NCBI GenBank assembly: GCA_001792895.1
Contig: MARA01000013.1
Location: 992,001 to 1,056,000, forward strand
From: Lentinus brumalis
Taxonomy: Eukaryota > Basidiomycota > Agaricomycetes > Polyporales > Polyporaceae
Reading direction: 5' to 3'
DNA: 64,000 nucleotides
The position numbers and the translations under genes were made by a program. The notes under the pieces were generated by a model. That model was not told where the DNA came from, made no database searches, and worked only from the letters and a program-made list of their open reading frames with translations. The number at the start of each line of letters is the position of its first letter. Within the stretch, counting starts at the first letter, position 1. Of this stretch, positions 56,400 through 64,000 are shown piece by piece.

Positions 56400-58360
56400 A
56401 CGGAGAATGTGAGGTCAGCATAGGTTGCGGACAAATTCCAATCGACCGCGGAGGAGGAAGAGCCGGCGGAGAGGGAAACGTGGACGGCAACGGGAAGGAT
56501 TCAGGGGGGCGCGCTGCGGGATAGGGAAGGATGAGGTGCTCTACATCAGTTCAAAGAGCCATAGCCGGTGTCCTGCTGGTCCGACTGCACCTTCTCCTCC
56601 GGCCGCTCGTCCTTGTAGCCACTCCAGGGGACGAGCCTCGGCAGAGCGTACCCGCGACCGTGAACTCCACATGCATACCGAGGCGACTGGCGTGGTATAG
56701 CACAACTTGTACTATACTCGCTCGTCGTAGCGACTAGAAGTTGGCGGCCCTCCTGTGTGTCAGCGCTGTCGAGCGGATCGAGCAGCCCGCTGAGAGTGAC
56801 AGTGATGCTACAGGAGTCGAGGGAGTCATCATCCAGCCATGGATCTCGGGAGCGTCTTGTGTCTGCTTCTCCTGGTCGGCAATGACACCCTTCATAATGT
56901 AGAGCTCGACATTAAGATTGCCTGCAACACCGCGAATGGGAGGTCTTCCCGATGCGCACAGCACCGCACCTGCGGTAGTGCGGGATGCCTGGAGGAATGG
57001 TGTAAGCGATCGCTGCATGCGCAGAAGGTGGCGTGGACTGACCTTGCTCGATGCAGCACTCCCGGAACGCTAGGAAGTCTCGCGCGCATTCAGAATGTGC
57101 TGAACAAGACCGGGGAAGGACGACCGAGTTCAGCACGGCAGCAGGTGAGCTCGCAGTTTGAGTGCTCCCTTACGAGGAACAGCTCCGGCCAGGCTGCTAC
57201 AGCGGCGAGAGCCGAGACAGGAGCAATGAGCGATGAGGGAGGGTTGGCCGCAGCACACGTCGTGGGGTATGTAGCAGTGGCCTGGGTCATCGATTTCAGG
57301 CGAGCGGGCTCAAGCCCATCGTGATGCCGTTTCGCCACCGCGAGCTCACCTAGAACAGAATCTACAGACATTATTTGACCAACGGCTGGTGCAGGACAAA
57401 CTGCTGACGCTGTGCGGGTGGCAAGGCCATAGATCGCTGCAACAGTCATCGAGGGCCAGGTGGCTGAACAGGAGATGAGGCCGCACACGCTTGGGCATGT
57501 CGCCGCGGCAGATGGGAGAAAGATGTTGGACATGACACACACGCGCGCATACAAGGCACGGACGAGTTGAATGTATTGTGCATCGCTGTGATAGATGCCA
57601 GACAGACCTATCCTCGCAGTTCTTGAGGCGCGTGATTGAGTGGAAAGCGAGACTAATGGGGAGGCGCGGGGGACATCAGGGATGGTGCTTCCGCTCTGGG
57701 AGCTTGGGCGGGAAACATCCGAGCTGAGGCGGCAAGGCGAGAGAGAAACACATGTGACTGCCGTGTGTACTACGGGTGTGCGATGACGGGGGTAGACACG
57801 ATGCACGGATGCTACTCTGCTCAAGCGGGAATTGGGATGGCGTGCCAAGGAAAGGACAGAGGTTGTCAGACTGGACAAATGCTACATGGTGTAAGTGAGC
57901 TCACCTGGCCCCGTCATACACTGTCCACCACTGGCATGGGTGCCTAACCCGGGACACCAGATCTGCTCTGGTAGCGACCCTTTCAAGACTACACTCCTTG
58001 AAAGCGGCAGGGCGACATGCGCTGCCTCGCAGTCGAAGATGGGCTGGCTACAAGTCGGAGTTCTTGGGAGACAGCGTAGATAAACTGGCTGAAAACGGCA
58101 CCAACAGCCAGGGCTTGCGGAGAAGGCTCTCGGATAGCAGCACAAAGATGAGGGCAGAATGGTAGAGTAAGCGACAGCTGGCGACAAGCGTAGATCCAGT
58201 TCCAGTCCAGTAGAGGTGGAGAGCTCGGAGAGTTGGCCAGTTGGTCGTGGCGCGTGGTGTTGTCCTGTAGCCGTGACCCGTCGCTGACCAGACTAGTAGC
58301 TAATAGCGGCGACCTAGGGCAGCTCGAGCTTGCTTCTGGTCGTGGTTGCTGCAGGAGGAT
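56400..58360 (-). pseudogene. Module G copy 7
   Basis: Counterpart of 25.33-27.4 kb. Donor on the plus strand CTCACCTGGCCCCGTCATAC near 57901, then VAAIYGLATRTASAV near 57420 (compare VPSSYDLATRAASVV), with upstream ISCSATWPSMTV shared with copy 4. Frame broken. Not recognised. Confidence 0.38.
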
Positions 58361-58389
58361 GTAGGCGCCATGCAGAGGCTTCCGATTGA

Positions 58390-59530
58390 CATCACGCCCT
58401 CGCCCTTCGCTCGTGCAACTCGACTGCGTCCTCTCCTACTGTGCTGTCCTTTCTAGCTTGCCTTGTAGCTTCTACGCCGTGTCTTCGTGTCCTCGAGCTT
58501 TGACTCGTCTCCCTCTGCCTTGGCTTACAGCTACTTCCATAACAAGTGGCCGCGCAACTCCGACTGACGCACGTACACTTTTGACGCGAATAATTCAAGA
58601 AATTCAGAAAATTCCTGTGAGCCCGGTCTACGTCTTCGTATGCCTTACAATCAACGTGGTAGCATTGCCCGAGGTACCTTCAGTCTGCCTGAGCAGTTTG
58701 AGAGCCGGGTAAGTGTGCTGCAACGCACCAGGTCATCCATGGCTCTCAGAGCATCCTGCTCGAGCACTGCGTTCGCATACGACCTGATTTTGACTTCTAT
58801 GACTGCGGTATCCATTCTTGTCACTGATTCGATGCCTTTTGTGCCCCTCCGGCATAAAAGTCTCGCTGTAGGTGCTCGCTGTCATCCACGGATATAAGCG
58901 CCCGATGACGGGACCCTGCGTCGTCCCATTGCTGGGGTATCTATGTCTCACGGACACTCACAAACTCACAGGGAGACTAGGAGGACCCATACAAGCTCAC
59001 ATAGACGCGTCGCTGGGCTCAGGAGGCACCCGCAATATCGAGGATTTTTCGAATTTTTCGTGCAAAATGTGCAGTGCGCAAGTGGCGCGCGGCCACTTGT
59101 TTTGGAAATAGCTGTATCTATGCCCCGTCCAATCTGCCATGGTGCCAGTGGACTCATCCTGCGCGTCGTCTGCCGCTCTGTTCCCTTCTACTATCTGTTC
59201 TCTGTTGCTCTCACCGTTTGTCCGCCGTCCTGACCATGGTGTAAACCCGCATGGCTCTGTGAGCCTCTCTCGCACGCGTCTAGGTGAGTAGCTCCGGACA
59301 GACTCGTCCACGTTGACTCCACGCGTCTCATACACACGCACATCAGCGCATACAGTCGGCATACTTGCGCTGTCATTTCCTACGTTGTGTCACACCATGG
59401 TGAGCAGATCAATCTTCGTTCTTCCGCGTACTGAGTGCTGACTGTTCGTGGATCTCTACTCCAGGCCGGCTTAGTCTCCCAGGATCGGGCAAGTCGCCAT
59501 CATATCCGCTCCTTCGTATACGGATGCGAG
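58390..59530 (+). pseudogene. Module F copy 8, rearranged
   Basis: Start matches 27.42-27.5 kb. A stretch of about 0.55 kb (58545-59110) has no counterpart in the other F copies. The shared exon border pieces return at about 59120 (CCGTCCAATCTGCCATGG) and 59353 (CAGTCGGCATACTTGCG). The unmatched stretch may be another small insertion. Not recognised. Confidence 0.33.
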
Positions 59531-59599
59531 CGTATGTCAGCAATATTGGTGGCACAATAGACGTCTAGTCCGGGAGCGTATAGTTGGGCGAGATGCGTC

Positions 59600-61930
59600 G
59601 TATCGACAGAGGAGGGCCAGGAGGTCGACATACGAGCAGATGGAGGAAATTGGATAAGTCGCAGGCTCGAGAGTCGAACGTCACTCGCTCTCGTCCCCAT
59701 GTTCGCAATGAGTGTTCCTCACGGGCGTGATCCTCCGTGCGATTCCACCAACGGGGACACGAATACAGCGCCAGAGATCGAAAGGACAAGACAGTCCTCG
59801 TGCTGTGCTGCGTGGAGTCTGCAGAAGTGTCGCTGAGCATGGAGGACAGAGGAGGCGAGAAGCTCGTCACCGGTGGACGAAATCGGGTCTGCTGGCTGGT
59901 GCAATACTTTTACTCGACCAACGCTTCGATGCCGTCCACCAGTCCGTGCGGACGTGTCTTGCATGTCATGATATGGTAGCCCTGCGGCGCGGCTATTGAG
60001 AACGCGCAATTCGAGAAGAGTGCAGCGAACCATCCGCAGCAATCTCACGCGAGGGCCGAGGGACTCGTGTGCGACGCCGAACTAGGCCCCAGAGGACTCC
60101 GAGTCAGCGCAGGAGGCAGTTGAGGGTGGAGACGGCGGTGTGAATGGTGACGGGGAGACTCCGGGTTTGGAAGGATGAGAGTTGCCCGGTGAAGGAGCGT
60201 AGCCGCAATCCTTCCGGTACGCCCGCTGCTACTTCTCTGACCGCTCGTCCTTATAGCTTGCCCTTCGTCGTGGTGATCAGTCAACGGCCCTCTCGCCTGC
60301 GCACCAATGCTCTCAAGCGGGTTCAACAGCTCTTTCAGAGGGATGCGCGATGCCATGGATTCGCAGAGATCCCTCTCTGTCTGCGCACCCGGCGACTCTT
60401 TACCAGATCGTTGAGTCGCGGTTGATCCCTTGCGATACGCAGATCCTCCACGAGCATGAGCATGACGCGCTGGTGCGAGAGCTCGGCGATGACGGAGTTG
60501 GGCGTCGGGTCGTGTGCGTGAGGGAGATGACGTAGACGTCGAGGAGGAGCGAACCTGCGATGGTGTGATGAGTGAGCTCTTCCCGGCGCCCGGCGAGGGT
60601 ACAGGAGGTAACCACGGCGGTGCGAGATGCCTGGATAGACCATTGGTGTCAGCGACGATCGGAGACGCAGCGCGGGTGTGGGACTGACCTGCCTTGGGGT
60701 AGTCGTGACTGCGTGCTTGACAGGAAGTCATCCGCGCATACAGGAGGCCTGCATACCGGGGTCGCGGATGAGGGACTTCGGCGGGCACAAGAGTGTCCCG
60801 TCATCTGTGACGAGGAACACCTTCAGCCAGTGCTGCTCAACGACGAGGGACACGACAACAGCAATGAGAGGTAGCACCTGAAGCGGAGATGACGGGCTAT
60901 CTGACAGCGAACTGGAACCTCGGGCGAGCGGGCTGCAACCGCGATCAAGCCCCCAGTTCTGGTGCTCGTCATCGCGGGCTCCTTTTGAGATATCTTCAAC
61001 ATCGGGCTGCTTTCCATCCAGTGGCGGATCTGGCGGCGGGGTACTCTATGGACGGTAGAGCATCGAGAGCCTCGTGCAACTGGGATGGATCAATGGGAGG
61101 CTAGGTCATCGAAGCTCGGACACTGTGTTACGGGCACAGAAGAGCTCTGGATGTGTGTCGGGTGAGGCGAGGGTAAGATCAAGCACAGGGGTGTACGGGA
61201 TGGATGCTTTACATATCACGCTAGGGAATGTCTAACCGTGACGACCCGTGGGACGGTTGTGTCAGTATACCAATCCGAGGGAGGCGGGCTCCCCAGGCGG
61301 AGGCCAAGACCAAGAGAGAAGTGATGTCACGTCGGGGATAGTGTTTGAACTTTGAACGTGCGCGCGGGAGACGTCCATCGTGGGCTGCGGGCAACAGCAC
61401 ACCTGCGACACGGGCGACAGGCGCGCAGTAATCCGCATGATGGCGGAGCCGGGAGGTGGACACAACGAACGGATACGGATGAGGACAAGGATATGCCGCT
61501 CTGCGAGAGGGGCGAGCGTCGGTATGGCGGGTCATGGGAAGAACAGGACTCTGTTGAGAACTTACCTGGGACCATCGTCCCGCGTGCACCATGCGATCCT
61601 CCCCGCCGCCCCAGCTCTGCTTTCGGAGCGATATACGCCTTGAGAGCAGCCGGGTGATATTCTAACCCCCCTCATGCGGACCATCGTTTCCGCAGGATGT
61701 CGAGTGTAACTGGCTGCCATTTGGAGTGCTGAAGAGAACGTGGAAGGGCCGGTCGAAGACGCAGTACTGGCATGCAGGGCGGGGGCAGACTGGTAGCAAG
61801 CGGATGAGCGAGAAATCTAGCGTTAGAACCCGTGCGCAAGAGAGCTCGGATGGTCGTCCTTGGTCCGTGGTGTTGTGGCAGCTCGAGCTTGTCGTGGTCG
61901 CTGCAAGAGGAAGCAGGCGCCGGACAGAGG
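59600..61930 (-). pseudogene. Module G copy 8
   Basis: Minus-strand block parallel to 44.43-46.65 kb. It has YHPAALKAYIAPKAELGRRG and ARGTMVPG before the donor (plus strand CTTACCTGGGACC near 61561), NSVIAELSHQRVMLMLVEDL near 60470 and PLKELLNPLESIGAQARGP near 60330. The shared peptides between copies 6 and 8 are the best evidence that module G was a real gene family. Frames are still broken overall. Confidence 0.42.
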
Positions 61931-61935
61931 CAGCG

Positions 61936-61950
61936 CGGCCTTTCGGACCG
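61936..61950. promoter_or_regulatory. CGG-N9-CCG palindrome
   Basis: CGGCCTTTCGGACCG, same as 46650-46664, between module G copy 8 and module F copy 9. Confidence 0.42.
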
Positions 61951-61959
61951 ATTGACGCC

Positions 61960-63540
61960 TCGCACTCTCTCGCATCGCCGTCCAACTCGACTTCGGACTC
62001 TCTGCAGACTCTGCTACGTCCTTTCTAGCCGCGTCTTCGTGTCCTTCAGCCTCGACTCGTCGACCTCTGCTTTGGCTCCACTCCACGTCCCGTTCTTCCA
62101 AAGCGCCACGATGGACTCGTCTACCGCTCTTCTCCCTTCTACTATCAGCTCTCTGTTGCTCGCGCCGTCTGTCCGCCGTCCTGACCATGGTCTGAACCTT
62201 CCGCACGGCTCTGTGAGCTTCTCCCGCACACGTTGAGGTGAGTAGCCCTGCACAGATGTGTCAGCGTTGAGTCGTTGACTTCACGTCTCATGCACACACA
62301 CATGTGCGCATACAGTCGGCGTACTGGTGCTGTAGTTTCCTAGGTTGCCTACATCGTGGTGAACAGTTCATTCTTCGCTCTTCCGCGTACTGAGTACCAA
62401 CTAGGACTGGTCGCGATAATTTAGACCAGCCTGGTTTAGTCTCCCAGGTTCGGGCAAGTCGCCAACATACATGCTCCTTCATCCCTGAGCACCCCCACTA
62501 CTTCTTCGAGGTCTCGCGTCGCCTCCCAGAGGACCCACCATCCGTGAACACGACACTCGGTCCATACATGCGCAACGATCGTCCCATCCGCGACATGGAG
62601 CTCCAGCGACGGGATCTGTGTCCCAAGATACCAAGACGCTGCCCTTCTCTCAAGCCCGACCCTGTGTCCGTCTAGGTGAGCCTCATTCATCCTTTCATAC
62701 AGAACCTGCTATTCATCATATGCCCTGCACCTCAGGACGATCTTTGTCAGCGCAGCGCTGTCCCAAATTCACGCCAACGGTCAGGCAAGCCCCGAGGTAC
62801 TGAGCTGATATTGAAACTCATTACAGGTATCACTGCATCGTATGGCGTATCACTCCCTGCCCTCATACCGCGGGCTGGCGGCTTTACCTCTTGATGTCAC
62901 GAAATCACGGCGCGAGTGCAAGCTCCGACGTTTTCTGCCAACAGGTGCGTCAATCTCCCTTGTCTCGCACCAGGCTCGTCGTGCTGTGCTGAGATGTCCG
63001 ACTAGACCTCACCTTTGGGCCTCCTTGGCTTGAACTCGGAGACGACAAGAGCAGTGCGGCACGCCACGAGTACTGTCGTTTCATACCACCTACTATCGTC
63101 GAGCTCACGCCCACATCTGCGCGCTGCAGTATATCCATCGACACGACGACGCGGACATGGCGTTCAACTGGAGTAAGCGTTTTCAACGCTCGTGGCGTCC
63201 GGCTCGAGCAAGCTGGGAGTCCATTTCGCTTGGAGGCTTGCTGCAGGTACGTCGCGGCGCAGGGTTGCAAACGTCCTGCATATTCATCTGTCTAGGGATT
63301 GGGTGTTGCTCGGGGCATGTCTCTACGCGACCTCGCGACGCGAGCAAGTAAGGTGAGCCCGGGAGCATCTGTTCATCATCGTAGTCCCATCTCGGGCATT
63401 CTGACCGAGTCACACAGTGGGACCTGTCCCTCCAGAGAAACATCCCGACAGCCGTGCCTTCGACTATGTATCACGTCCATGGAGAACCGGACCTGCGCGG
63501 AGCTGTCCATGTCTCGACGGGACCGCCCACAACTCTCCCT
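61960..63540 (+). pseudogene. Module F copy 9
   Basis: Plus-strand partner of module G copy 8. Shared borders: GTTGAGGTGAGTAGC (62234), the CATACAGTCGGCGTACTGG acceptor (62310), a CATCGTGGTGAAC donor mutated to GTGAAC (62354), and GCTTGCTGCAGGTACGTCGC (63238). Contains LQYIHRHDDADMAFNWS near 63130. Not recognised. Confidence 0.36.
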
Positions 63541-64000
63541 CGCTATGTAGTTATGGCGGCCCTCTGGCCACCCGTAACTCCTCGACATGCATACGTTGAA
63601 GCAGTAGCATCGCGACAATGAATGGAGTTGCGTTCGAGAACACGTTCAGCCACCCGGTACCGTATGTACTGGTATGCTGTAGCGCGAAGGTTCAAAACCG
63701 TGTTATATGTTTCGTCTGCGAGCGATGTACACTTCATTCGCTTATCATAAATGTACTTTACTCTGGAGCCCGCGGTCGTCGAGCACTGCACGACGCCTCT
63801 ACTATGGTCACAACTTCTAATCAAGGCGCTACATAATGTCCTCTATTGCACGCGCACTTCCCGCCGGGACCCAAAGATGGCAGCATGCTTCTGATTTGTG
63901 TCTGCCCGCCGACGCCCGAACGGCATGCGCAGTACGAGTCTGGGTAGGTAGCGCACAGTCCATGAAGTTCCTAACGACTCCTACGACTCCTGGATGCGGA
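63540..64000 (+). other. Module E copy 4, cut by the window end
   Basis: Near-identical to 48260-48720. No gene called. Confidence 0.4.

Larger units (their letters stand above)
50127..59500. repeat. Segmental duplication D, copy 2
   Basis: Colinear with 20690-28000: module I, DUF6533 gene, conserved flank, modules G and F, plus a nested LTR insertion at 54089-55728. Confidence 0.85.

Noticed and set aside
1..64000. CRISPR arrays, rRNA genes, telomere repeats
   Set aside because: No regularly spaced direct repeats, no rRNA core sequences and no TTAGGG-type arrays were seen.

Overview
The window looks like nuclear DNA of an Agaricomycete (a mushroom-forming basidiomycete, possibly a polypore; the order is my guess). 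The genes that can be read are cut by many 50-75 nt GT-AG introns, several have TATA boxes about 80 bp before the ATG, and four copies encode the DUF6533 membrane family, which is typical of Agaricomycetes. I see no rRNA, convincing tRNA, CRISPR array or bacterial-type operon.

Layout. 0-4.5 kb: a 5'-truncated DUF6533 copy, a 5'-only DUF6533 copy and a small hypothetical gene. About 5.9-32.1 kb and about 32.1-60 kb are two partly colinear units, i.e. an old tandem duplication of 26-28 kb or two haplotypes assembled end to end. In order each unit has a catalase (8.9-11.0, frameshifted; 34.5-36.5, intact), a variable centre, divergently arranged unrecognised gene remnants, a DUF6533 gene (22.5-24.3, intact; 51.9-53.7, frameshifted) and more remnants. 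The variable centre of unit 2 carries a secreted S33/TAP-like alpha/beta hydrolase (41.8-44.2) with a decayed relative beside it (41.0-41.3). Unit 2 also carries a nested insertion: a 1.45-kb LTR element that encodes only gag sits inside an older solo LTR, beside the DUF6533 gene.

Most of the remaining sequence consists of 5-9 diverged copies of repeat modules, named here G (minus strand), F, H, I and E (plus strand). They keep splice signals and short peptide matches, but their frames break differently in each copy. I read them as decayed members of unrecognised multi-exon gene families and give them low confidence. G and F lie head to head, and five of the G-F gaps hold a CGG-N9-CCG palindrome.

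The readable genes do not form an obvious pathway. Catalase removes hydrogen peroxide, the hydrolase is probably secreted, and DUF6533 proteins are multi-pass membrane proteins of unknown role. Coordinates of splice-resolved genes were worked out base by base. Module limits are by eye and good to roughly 50-150 bp.
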